A stretch of 51,679 nucleotides of DNA from Pseudomonas sp. CHM02. Its GTDB lineage: Bacteria > Pseudomonadota > Gammaproteobacteria > Pseudomonadales > Pseudomonadaceae. Under the pieces are notes generated by a model. The model was not told the DNA's origin. It did no database searches and worked only from the letters and a program-made list of their open reading frames with translations. Location of the stretch: positions 1 to 51,679 of the forward strand of contig NZ_JFCA01000049.1 of assembly GCF_000612585.1 (NCBI RefSeq), given 5' to 3'. The position numbers and the translations under genes were made by a program. Every line of letters starts with the position of its first letter. The first letter of the stretch is position 1. Of this stretch, positions 24,065 to 31,804 are shown one piece after another.

Positions 24065-25087
24065 GTGCCCTGGACTCGCCTGACTCTTGCCCTGTTGCTC
24101 GCCGCCAGCAGCCTTGCCGTGCAGGCCCGCGACTATGCCTACAGCGATGCGCACCTGCATTACGTGGATTTCTTCCAGGAAACCGCAGGCATGGACAAGC
24201 TGCTCAAGGCGATGGCCGACAACCGCATCGAGCACGTGATGATTTCCGGCATACCGGTTGCGAAGAAATGGCACGAAGACGAACCCAAGCGCCCGCGCTA
24301 TTACGCCGGTGATGATGCCGATGCCTACTGGTACAGTGCCACCGACGTGATCGTGGCCGCAGCCGTCAACAAGCTGACCCCTGAGCAGCGCCCGCACTTT
24401 CATCCGTTTCTGTCCGGCTTCAACCCCAACGACAAAAACTCCGCAGCCCATATCCAACGCATGCTCGACCTCAACCCTGGGCTGTGGCAGGGCATCGGCG
24501 AGGTCTTCACCCGCCATGACGACCTGACGGCCATCACCGCTGGCGACACCCCGCGTGCCAATAACGAAGCCATGACGCGCATCTATCACCTGGCAGCGGA
24601 AAACGACCTGCCGGTGATGCTCCATTCCAACATCACCTCCAAGCGCGAGCGCAACCCGTTGTACCTGGCTGAGGTGGAGGAGCCGTTGCGCAACCATCCC
24701 CATACCCGCTTCATCTGGGCCCACGCCGGCACCAGCAAGGAAATCCACCGCCACCAGGTGCAAATGGACTTTTTGCTGCCCACCCTGAGCCGCATGCTCG
24801 AGGCTTATCCCAACCTGTATATCGACCTGTCCTGGAGCATGCTCACGCCGTACTTGCTGGATGACGCGGGTCAGCCGCGCCCGGAGTGGGTAAGGCTGGT
24901 GGAGCGCTTCCCGGAGCGGTTCATGCTGGGCTCGGACGTCGTGGGGCGGTTCAACAAGCTGGGTAAGGAAATGCGCCGCTTTGACCCTTTCCTGGATGCC
25001 TTGCCTGAGGACGTTGCCCGCAAAGTGGCGCGGGACAACTTTCTTGCCATCCTGCCTAGAGCGACTCAACAGGGTATGGCACGTTGA
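24065..25087 (+). CDS. exported amidohydrolase family protein
   Basis: A 340-residue TIM-barrel metal hydrolase. The first 22 residues form a Sec signal peptide (LTLALLLAASSLAVQA), so it should act in the periplasm. Metal ligands are visible as DAHLHY (the HxH pair, about residues 30-32), VMLHSN, WAHAGTS and the Asp of LGSDVVGRF. This is the amidohydrolase_2 pattern found in hydrolases and decarboxylases; the substrate cannot be read from sequence. The start is GTG at 24065 with TCGAGG 9 bases upstream. It precedes the chemoreceptor by 95 bases on the same strand. Confidence 0.85.
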   Translation: MPWTRLTLALLLAASSLAVQARDYAYSDAHLHYVDFFQETAGMDKLLKAMADNRIEHVMISGIPVAKKWHEDEPKRPRYYAGDDADAYWYSATDVIVAAAVNKLTPEQRPHFHPFLSGFNPNDKNSAAHIQRMLDLNPGLWQGIGEVFTRHDDLTAITAGDTPRANNEAMTRIYHLAAENDLPVMLHSNITSKRERNPLYLAEVEEPLRNHPHTRFIWAHAGTSKEIHRHQVQMDFLLPTLSRMLEAYPNLYIDLSWSMLTPYLLDDAGQPRPEWVRLVERFPERFMLGSDVVGRFNKLGKEMRRFDPFLDALPEDVARKVARDNFLAILPRATQQGMAR

Positions 25088-25103
25088 TATCGCGTTTTCG
25101 TCT

Positions 25104-25129
25104 TACGCAAACACGGTGAAGCGCCGATA
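25104..25129 (+). promoter_or_regulatory. candidate sigma-28 (FliA) promoter for the chemoreceptor
   Basis: GCCGATA at 25123-25129 matches the sigma-28 -10 element exactly and lies about 54 bases before the chemoreceptor start. The -35 position (TACGCAAA, 25104-25111, 11-base spacing) matches poorly, so this is a candidate only. Confidence 0.4.
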
Positions 25130-25182
25130 CCTTTCAAGAGCCAGCTGCAAATGGATGCAGCGCAATTGGAAGGAGCCAAGGC

Positions 25183-26808
25183 ATGAGTATCAGAAGTCTG
25201 AATATCGCCCCGCGCGCAGGCTTGGGATTTGGCGTGTTGGCGTTGATGGTGTTTGCGTTGGGCGGCTTTGCCCTGTTGCAGATGGCCAATATGCGCCAGC
25301 AGTCGGACCAGGTGGAAAACAACTGGCTGCCCAGCGTGATGGCGGTGGGGGAGATGAGCCAGGACCTGCTGCGCATTCGTGCGTTGACCTTGCGCCTGCT
25401 CGTCAATCGCGACCCCCAGGCGCTGGCGCAGAACGAACAGAAGCTCAGCGACCTGAAAAACGGCCTGCATAAGGCCCAGGCGCTCTACGAGGCGCTGATC
25501 GTGCTGCCCGAGGAGCGTACGCTGTTTGATCGCTTCAAGGTCCAGGAACAGCAATACCTGCAACGCCAGGAGCAGGTCATGGGATTTTCCAGGGTCAATC
25601 AGCTGGACGATGCGATCAAAGTGGTCAACGGCGAGATGAACCAACTCGCTGACGAGTTGGCGGCGACGCTGCACGAGCTGGTCAACCTCAACAAAGCCAA
25701 TGCCAACCAGGCGGCAAGCCTGGCGCAAAGTGTGTTCAGCCAGTCGCGCAGTTGGGTGATCGGCATGATCGTGCTCACCGCGCTGATCACCATCGGCCTG
25801 GCGGTGTGGCTGACACGCAGCATCGTATTGCCCCTGGCGCAATCGCTGAAAGTCGCCCAGGGCGTCGCCAGTGGCGACCTCACGGGTGAGATCAGCGTCA
25901 GTGGCAACGATGAGCCGGCGCGCCTGCAGCAGGCGCTCAAGGGCATGCAGGAGAACCTGCGCGACACCATCCGGCGTATCTCCGAGTCTTCGAACCAATT
26001 GGCATCGGCCTCGGAAGAACTCAGTTGTGTCACCGAAGACGCCACGCGTGGCTTGCACCAGCAGAACCAGGAAATCGAACAGGCCGCCACGGCGGTCAAC
26101 CAGATGACGGCGGCAGTGGAAGAGGTGGCGAGCAATGCGGTGGCCACATCCCAGGCGTCCCGCGAGTCCGACCGGATTGCCCAGCATGGGCGCGCGCAGG
26201 TGCACCAGACGGTGGTGTCGATCGAGGCGCTGGCCACTGACGTGACCGACAACGTGACGCAGGTCGAGGACCTGGCCCAGAAGGTCTATGGCATCAGCAA
26301 GGTACTGGATGTGATCCGCTCGATTGCCGAGCAGACCAACCTGCTGGCGCTGAATGCCGCGATCGAGGCGGCGCGCGCCGGGGATGCCGGACGTGGCTTT
26401 GCGGTGGTGGCCGATGAAGTGCGCGCCCTGGCTCATCGTACCCAACAGTCGACGCGGGAAATCGAGCAGATGATCGGCGGGATTCAGCAGGGCACCGATC
26501 AAGCGGTCAGCTCGATGCAGCAAAGCAACAGCCGGGCACGCTCGACCCTGGACATCGCCAAATCGGCAGGCACGGCACTGGAGGAGATTGCCTCGGCGTT
26601 CACCTTGATCAACGAGCGCAACCTGGTGATCGCCAGCGCGTCGGAACAGCAGGCGGCGGTGGCGCGGGAGGTGGATCGCAACCTGATGAACATCCGCGAC
26701 CTGGCGCATCAGACCTCGACCGGGGCCAACCAGACCAGCGCGGCGAGCCAGGAGTTGTCGCGCTTGGCGGTAGACCTGAACACCTTGGTGGCGCGGTTTT
26801 CGGTGTAG
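25183..26808 (+). CDS. methyl-accepting chemotaxis protein (4-helix-bundle type)
   Basis: A 541-residue transmembrane chemoreceptor. TM1 is at about residues 13-33 and TM2 at about 191-211. They enclose a helical periplasmic domain of about 155 residues, consistent with a four-helix bundle (4HB) sensor. A HAMP domain follows (about 212-265), then the coiled-coil signalling domain with its conserved tip EQTNLLALNAAIEAARAG. The ligand is unknown. There is no CheR-docking pentapeptide at the C-terminus (ends ARFSV). Strong RBS GGAAGGAG. It ends in front of a REP pair and a terminator. Confidence 0.94.
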   Translation: MSIRSLNIAPRAGLGFGVLALMVFALGGFALLQMANMRQQSDQVENNWLPSVMAVGEMSQDLLRIRALTLRLLVNRDPQALAQNEQKLSDLKNGLHKAQALYEALIVLPEERTLFDRFKVQEQQYLQRQEQVMGFSRVNQLDDAIKVVNGEMNQLADELAATLHELVNLNKANANQAASLAQSVFSQSRSWVIGMIVLTALITIGLAVWLTRSIVLPLAQSLKVAQGVASGDLTGEISVSGNDEPARLQQALKGMQENLRDTIRRISESSNQLASASEELSCVTEDATRGLHQQNQEIEQAATAVNQMTAAVEEVASNAVATSQASRESDRIAQHGRAQVHQTVVSIEALATDVTDNVTQVEDLAQKVYGISKVLDVIRSIAEQTNLLALNAAIEAARAGDAGRGFAVVADEVRALAHRTQQSTREIEQMIGGIQQGTDQAVSSMQQSNSRARSTLDIAKSAGTALEEIASAFTLINERNLVIASASEQQAAVAREVDRNLMNIRDLAHQTSTGANQTSAASQELSRLAVDLNTLVARFSV

Positions 26809-26830
26809 GGCCGGGTACCGAGTTGGCGCT

Positions 26831-26895
26831 ATCGCAGGCAAGCCAGCTCCCACAGGGGAATGCATTTCAAATGTGGGAGCTGGCTTGCCTGCGAT
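26831..26895. repeat. REP pair of the GGGAGCTGGCTTGCCTGCGAT subtype
   Basis: ATCGCAGGCAAGCCAGCTCC-CACA (26831-26854) faces TGTGGGAGCTGGCTTGCCTGCGAT (26872-26895); the two are exact reverse complements. The GGGAGC and CCTGCGAT words mark a different subtype from the TAGGAGC/CCGGCGAT pairs elsewhere in the window. The element lies between convergent genes. Confidence 0.88.
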
Positions 26896-26927
26896 GAAGG
26901 CTACTCGGTCTTAAATCCATTACCCAC

Positions 26928-26957
26928 AAAAAAGCCCCGAACCAGTCGGGGCTTTTT
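26928..26957. terminator. bidirectional terminator, chemoreceptor / fabB
   Basis: AAAAAGCCCCGA (26929-26940) and TCGGGGCTTTTT (26946-26957) form a perfect 12-bp stem with A and T runs on the two sides, serving both convergent genes. Confidence 0.9.
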
Positions 26958-26978
26958 CATGCAATCAAGCTACAGGTC

Positions 26979-28199
26979 TTACTGACCCTGCCAGCGTTTC
27001 AGCACCAGAGTAGCGTTAGTGCCACCAAAGCCGAAGCTGTTGCTCATCACGGTGTCGATTTTTGCATTCTCAACGGTCTTGGTCAGGATTGGCATGTCTG
27101 CCACAACCGGATCAATCTCGTCGATGTTGGCCGAACCGGCCATGAAGTTGCCTTCCATCATCAGCAGGCAGTAGATCGCTTCGTGGACGCCGGCAGCGCC
27201 CAGGGAGTGACCGGACAGGCTCTTGGTGGAGCTGATGGCCGGGGCCTTGTCGCCGAAGACCGCACGCACGCCTTCCATTTCCTTGGCATCGCCGACCGGA
27301 GTCGAGGTGCCGTGGGTGTTCAGGTAGTCGATTGGGGTGTCCACGGTGGACATGGCCATCTGCATGCAACGGATGGCGCCTTCACCGCTTGGGGCAACCA
27401 TGTCGTAGCCATCGGAGGTTGCGCCGTAGCCGACGATTTCCGCGTAGATCTTGGCACCACGGGCCAGAGCGTGTTCCAGCTCCTCGACCACCACCATGCC
27501 GCCACCGCCGGCGATGACGAAACCGTCACGCTTGGCGTCGTAGGCGCGGGAGGCTTTTTCCGGGGTTTCGTTGTACTGGGTGGACAGCGCGCCCATGGCG
27601 TCGAACAGGAACGACTGGCTCCAATGTTCTTCTTCACCGCCGCCGGCGAACACGATGTCCTGCTTGCCCAGCTGGATCTGCTCAACGGCAGTACCGATGC
27701 AGTGAGCACTGGTGGCGCACGCGGAGGAGATCGAGTAGTTCACGCCCTTGATCTGGAACGGTGTGGCCAGGCAGGCGGAAACGGTGCTGCCCATGGTCCG
27801 CGTGACACGGTACGGGCCAACGCGCTTCACGCCTTTTTCGCGCAGGATGTCCAGCGCTTCCATCTGGTTGAGGGTCGATGCGCCGCCGGAGCCGGCGATC
27901 AGGCCGGTGCGTACGTTCGAGACCTGGTCGTCGCTCAGGCCGGAGTCGGCGATCGCGTCTTTCATCGCCAGGTAGGCGTAGGCGGCAGCGTGGCCGACGA
28001 AGCGATAGATCTTGCGATCGATCAGTTCTTCGAGGGGCAGGTCGATGGAGCCGGAAACCTGGCTACGCAGACCCATTTCGGCATATTCCGGGTTGAAGCG
28101 GATGCCAGGGCGACTTGCACGCAGGTTAGCGGTGACGGTCTCTTTGTCATTGCCCAGGCAAGAAACGATGCCCAGACCAGTGATAACGACGCGGCGCAT
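26979..28199 (-). CDS. fabB: beta-ketoacyl-ACP synthase I
   Basis: A 406-residue condensing enzyme needed to elongate unsaturated fatty-acid intermediates. The Cys-His-His triad is visible: SSACATSAHCIG (Cys about 163), NTHGTSTPVGDAKE (His about 298) and KSLSGHSLGAAGVHEA (His about 333). Length and the N-terminal MRRVVITGLGIVSCLGND are typical. It lies 11 bases downstream of fabA on the minus strand, the standard fabAB operon, sharing the DesT-like controlled promoter upstream of fabA. Confidence 0.97.
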   Translation of the reverse strand: MRRVVITGLGIVSCLGNDKETVTANLRASRPGIRFNPEYAEMGLRSQVSGSIDLPLEELIDRKIYRFVGHAAAYAYLAMKDAIADSGLSDDQVSNVRTGLIAGSGGASTLNQMEALDILREKGVKRVGPYRVTRTMGSTVSACLATPFQIKGVNYSISSACATSAHCIGTAVEQIQLGKQDIVFAGGGEEEHWSQSFLFDAMGALSTQYNETPEKASRAYDAKRDGFVIAGGGGMVVVEELEHALARGAKIYAEIVGYGATSDGYDMVAPSGEGAIRCMQMAMSTVDTPIDYLNTHGTSTPVGDAKEMEGVRAVFGDKAPAISSTKSLSGHSLGAAGVHEAIYCLLMMEGNFMAGSANIDEIDPVVADMPILTKTVENAKIDTVMSNSFGFGGTNATLVLKRWQGQ

Positions 28200-28210
28200 G
28201 CGGATAACCC

Positions 28211-28726
28211 TTAAAAGTTGTCAGTGGAAGTGAATACGCCGACCCGAAGGCCTTCGGCAGTATAGATCTCGCGACCGTCGACGCTCACCGAACCATCGGC
28301 GATGGCCAGGTTCAGCTTGCCCTTGAGGACGCGCTTGATTTGAATGTTGTAGGTGACTTTCTTGGCGGTCGGCAGGACCTGGCCAAAGAACTTCACTTCG
28401 CCCGAACCCAGGGCACGACCGCGACCCGGCAGGCCTTGCCAGCCGAGGAAGAAACCGACCAGCTGCCACATGGCGTCAAGGCCCAGGCAACCTGGCATGA
28501 CAGGGTCGCCTTCGAAATGGCAGGCGAAGAACCACAAATCCTCGGTGATATCCAGCTCGGCGACCAATTCACCTTTGCCGTACTTGCCACCCTCTTCGCT
28601 GATATGGGTGATGCGATCCACCATCAGCATGTTCGGGGCGGGCAGTTGCGCGTTACCTGGGCCGAACAGCTCACCGCGACTGCAGCGCAGCAGGTCTTCC
28701 CGAGTAAAGGCGTTTTGTTTGGTCAT
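28211..28726 (-). CDS. fabA: 3-hydroxydecanoyl-ACP dehydratase/isomerase
   Basis: A 171-residue hotdog enzyme that dehydrates 3-hydroxydecanoyl-ACP and isomerises trans-2 to cis-3 decenoyl-ACP, the branch point to unsaturated fatty acids. The active-site pair is visible: His in FFACHFEGDPVMPG (about 71) and Asp in LGLDAMWQ (about 85). Length is exact for FabA. RBS TGAGGAG precedes the ATG. It is first gene of fabA-fabB. The upstream region carries a promoter overlapped by a palindrome of the DesT type. Confidence 0.98.
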   Translation of the reverse strand: MTKQNAFTREDLLRCSRGELFGPGNAQLPAPNMLMVDRITHISEEGGKYGKGELVAELDITEDLWFFACHFEGDPVMPGCLGLDAMWQLVGFFLGWQGLPGRGRALGSGEVKFFGQVLPTAKKVTYNIQIKRVLKGKLNLAIADGSVSVDGREIYTAEGLRVGVFTSTDNF

Positions 28727-28859
28727 GCGAGCTCCTCAATAATCCCATGCGGCAGGGTAGGGCAAATCTTCCCGAACCGAATGAAGCGTTCATGCCTCAT
28801 GTCGGCAGCCTACACATAGACTATTGCGTTGTAGTGAAAGTCACAGCGGCAAGGTACTG

Positions 28860-28888
28860 AATGTACACTTGTTCACTGAAATTTTAAA
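28860..28888 (-). promoter_or_regulatory. fabAB promoter with overlapping DesT-like operator
   Basis: On the minus strand, TTTAAA (complement of 28883-28888) and TACATT (complement of 28860-28865) are 17 bases apart, and the start point would be about 125 bases before fabA. Over the spacer and -10 lies the 18-base imperfect palindrome AGTGAACAAGTGTACATT (28860-28877). In P. aeruginosa the TetR-family repressor DesT controls desCB and fabAB by acyl-CoA saturation through an AGTGAAC-N4-GTTCACT type site. This one matches the left half fully and five of seven positions in the right half. Confidence 0.65.
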
Positions 28889-28975
28889 CCGAGCCTGTTT
28901 CCGGGCCCGTTCGGGTGCCTAAGACTGCCGCACTTTCGTCTTTCACGCCAGTCGGAGTTGGCTGATGGCGCGGCG

Positions 28976-30877
28976 CTATTGCACCCAGCGCTGCAGGATT
29001 TGCTGCAAATCCGTGCGTTTGAACGGCTTGGCCAGGTAATCGTTCATTCCTGCCGCGAGACAGGCTTCACGGTCGCCCTGCAAGGCGTTGGCCGTGAGGG
29101 CAATGATCGGCAGGTCGGCGCAGCCCGGCAACTGGCGAATCTGCCGGGTCGCTTCGTAGCCATCGATCAGCGGCAGCCGGCAATCCATCAGGATCGCGGT
29201 GAAAATCAGGCTTTCGGCGCTGCGGATCGCCTCGGCGCCATCGGTGGCCAGACTGACTTCAAAGCCCAGGCTGCGCAGCATGGCTTCGACCACAGTGCGA
29301 TTGACCGGGTTGTCTTCCACCAGCAGCACATGGCGGCCTTCGCCGGCGCTGGCTTTGCCATCGGCGTCGCTGGCAATGGCTGGCACGCTGTGCTGGTCGA
29401 TGGCCAGGGGGATTTCCAGGGTGAACACCGAGCCGCGGCCCTCTTCGCTCTGGGCGCGCAGCGTGCCGCCCATGCGTTCGGCCAGGGTGCGGGCGATGGG
29501 CAGGCCCAGGCCGGTGCCGCCGTAACGTCTTGAAATGGAACTGTCCGCCTGCTGGAACGCATCGAACATCAATTCCAGGCGTTCGGCGGAAATTCCGATG
29601 CCGCTGTCACGCACGGTGCAGGTAAACCACACCAGTTCATGGTCGAGGGTCTGCCAATGCGGCTCGATGTTGACGCTGCCGTGCTCGGTGAACTTCAACG
29701 CGTTACCGATCAGGTTCACCAGGATCTGGCGGATCCGCGTCGGGTCGCCCTGTACCCGCACGGCGTCCATTCCCGGCGGAATCGCCAGTTTGAGCGCCAA
29801 CCCGCGCTGCTGGGCGCTGTGCTGGAACGCCTGGGCGCTGCTGTTGATCAGGTCCGCCAGGTTGAACGGAATGTGCTCCAGCTCCAGGGCGGCGCGTTCG
29901 ATCCGCGAGAAGTCGAGGATATCGTTGATGACCTTGAGCAAGTGCTCCGTGGATTCGGAGGCCAGCGCCGCATATTCGCTCTGCTCCTCGGTCATCTCGG
30001 TGGTTTCCAGCAACTGCAGCATGCCCAGCACGCCGTTCATGGGTGTACGCAACTCATGGCTCATCATTGCCAGGAAATCCGACTTGGCGTTGTTGGCGCG
30101 CTCGGCCTCTTCGCGGGTCTGGATCAATTGCGCCATGGCCTGTTGCTGTTCGCGACTGGCCTGGTTGAGCCCTTCGGCGAGGTTGTTGATATGCCGGGAC
30201 AGATCGCCCAGCTCCGAGTCATCCACGATCGGCAGCGGCGTCTTGTAGTCACCTTGCTGGATGGCCTTCACCGCGTGGCCCATGGCGCTGATCGGCTGTG
30301 ACAGGCTGGCGGCCAGGCGCCTGGCGAGCAGGAAGGTAAACAGCAGGGCGAACAGCGCCAGGATGCCGGCCTTGAACAGGATCTCCTGCTGGCGCTGGCT
30401 GAACGCGTCGTTGGACATGCCGACGATCACCCGGCCCAGGTAGTCCGCACGCGGGGCCTTGGATTCGTTGAGGTTGTCCTGGAAGAAATCATTGCCCAAC
30501 TGGATGTGTTGCAGGCGGATCGGTGCCTGGAAGACTTTTACCGACAGCGAGCGGTCATGTTTCTCCGACGGTTGCTCGACGTACACCAGGATGTTCTCGC
30601 TGCTGTCCTGAATCTCCAGGAAGCGCACGTGCGGTGTGGCCAGCGTGGCGCGCAGCAGGCTGTCGAGCACATCGTTGTTGCCGGAAATCACCCCGTATTC
30701 GGTGGCGGGCGCCAGCTGGTTGGCGATCAGTTGGCCGGTGTGGTCCAGTTCCTGGCGCAGGTCCTGGATACGCACGAAGGTGAAGAAACTGATCAACAGC
30801 AACGTCAGCAACAGCGCCGGGCCCAGGGTGATGAGCTGGGTGCGGGTGTTGATGTCCCAACGACGACGCAAGGTCAT
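28976..30877 (-). CDS. hybrid sensor histidine kinase with C-terminal receiver
   Basis: A 633-residue membrane hybrid kinase. In order: TM1 (about residues 15-35), a periplasmic domain of about 130 residues, TM2 (about 168-186), HAMP (about 190-245), dimerisation/phosphoacceptor domain with His274 in MMSHELRTPMNG, ATPase domain (Asn392 in GNALKF, DSGIGIS, RRYGGTGLGLPIA), and a receiver domain (about 516-630) with phospho-acceptor Asp565 in LMDCRLP and Lys in YLAKPF. There is no Hpt domain and no response regulator next door, so the phosphorelay partner must be elsewhere. It overlaps the binding-protein gene by 4 bases, which points to that protein as its likely periplasmic input. Confidence 0.92.
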   Translation of the reverse strand: MTLRRRWDINTRTQLITLGPALLLTLLLISFFTFVRIQDLRQELDHTGQLIANQLAPATEYGVISGNNDVLDSLLRATLATPHVRFLEIQDSSENILVYVEQPSEKHDRSLSVKVFQAPIRLQHIQLGNDFFQDNLNESKAPRADYLGRVIVGMSNDAFSQRQQEILFKAGILALFALLFTFLLARRLAASLSQPISAMGHAVKAIQQGDYKTPLPIVDDSELGDLSRHINNLAEGLNQASREQQQAMAQLIQTREEAERANNAKSDFLAMMSHELRTPMNGVLGMLQLLETTEMTEEQSEYAALASESTEHLLKVINDILDFSRIERAALELEHIPFNLADLINSSAQAFQHSAQQRGLALKLAIPPGMDAVRVQGDPTRIRQILVNLIGNALKFTEHGSVNIEPHWQTLDHELVWFTCTVRDSGIGISAERLELMFDAFQQADSSISRRYGGTGLGLPIARTLAERMGGTLRAQSEEGRGSVFTLEIPLAIDQHSVPAIASDADGKASAGEGRHVLLVEDNPVNRTVVEAMLRSLGFEVSLATDGAEAIRSAESLIFTAILMDCRLPLIDGYEATRQIRQLPGCADLPIIALTANALQGDREACLAAGMNDYLAKPFKRTDLQQILQRWVQ

Positions 30878-31803
30878 GGGCGTTTTTCTCCTTCGGCCAA
30901 TCGGGTGGCGACGCGAACTTCGTCCACCTGTTCGATCCCCAGTGAGCGTGCGACTTGCGGGTTGCCCACGACTTTGAAGTGTTCCGGGTACAGCGAGCGT
31001 GGCCAGTTGGCGGGCGGGTGGTCGAGCAGGCGGTCAAGCACGGCCAGCCAGTCGGCCTGGTCGCTGTAGGTGCTGGCCAGGCTGCCAGCCCGCACGAAGC
31101 CCGCGTTCGGGCCCACCAGCGGCAATTGCTGGGCGTAGCTGCTCAGCAACAGGTTCTTCGCGGTTTTCGGGTTGTACAACTGCGGGTCGTCGAGGCCGAG
31201 CAGCACGTCACTGTTGCGGAACAGGGTCTGCAGCGGCCGACTGTCATTAATGTTGTCCCAGAGCTGGGGCACGATCTCCAGGCCCAGGGGCGTGGCGTGC
31301 TGGCGCAGTTCGGGCAGGAGGAATTCACTGTCGGCGCCGTAGAGCACGCCGATACGCCGCATTTGGGGCAGGATGCTGGCGATCAGGCGCAGCTGGCGTT
31401 CCAGCGGCGGGTCGCTCCACAGCAGGCTGATGCGCGGATGCTGCGTGCTCCCCAGGCGCTGGTGGGCCTGCAGCCGGCTGATGCGCAGCACCAGGGTCGG
31501 CGGGCCCTGGGTGTCCTGCAGGCGCCAGTCGAGGCCGGGCAGGTCGAGCAGGATCAGCCGTGTGTTGGCCGGCAGTCGGCTGGGGGCCGGCAAATCCTTG
31601 AGGGCGGTGAAGGTAACGTGGTCTTCGGGCCGCTGCTGCGCCAGGGCCTGGGCAAAGGCCTGCACGCCGGTGCCGTCTTCGGCGGCAGTCAGCAGGATAT
31701 CGGCGCTCCAGGCCGGCGCGGTCGATAACAGGCACACGAGCAGCACGGCGCTTCGCCGGAGGGTATTGATAAAGAAGCAGGTCATCCGTGACGAGTCGCC
31801 CAT
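30874..31803 (-). CDS. periplasmic ABC-type substrate-binding-like protein
   Basis: A 309-residue protein with an N-terminal signal peptide ending near AWSA-DILL and a two-lobe binding-protein build of the ABC_sub_bind kind. Visible segments are RIGVLYGADSEFLLPELR, LGLDDPQLYNP and LLLSSYAQQLPLVGPNAGFVRAG. No permease or ATPase gene is nearby, so it is unlikely to serve a normal ABC importer here. It starts 1 base after the receptor gene's stop and overlaps the hybrid kinase by 4 bases. I infer a sensory role: binding a ligand brought in by the receptor and presenting it to the kinase. The ATG at 31803 is kept because of coupling; an ATG six codons in is an alternative. Confidence 0.82.
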   Translation of the reverse strand: MGDSSRMTCFFINTLRRSAVLLVCLLSTAPAWSADILLTAAEDGTGVQAFAQALAQQRPEDHVTFTALKDLPAPSRLPANTRLILLDLPGLDWRLQDTQGPPTLVLRISRLQAHQRLGSTQHPRISLLWSDPPLERQLRLIASILPQMRRIGVLYGADSEFLLPELRQHATPLGLEIVPQLWDNINDSRPLQTLFRNSDVLLGLDDPQLYNPKTAKNLLLSSYAQQLPLVGPNAGFVRAGSLASTYSDQADWLAVLDRLLDHPPANWPRSLYPEHFKVVGNPQVARSLGIEQVDEVRVATRLAEGEKRP

Positions 31804-31804
31804 G

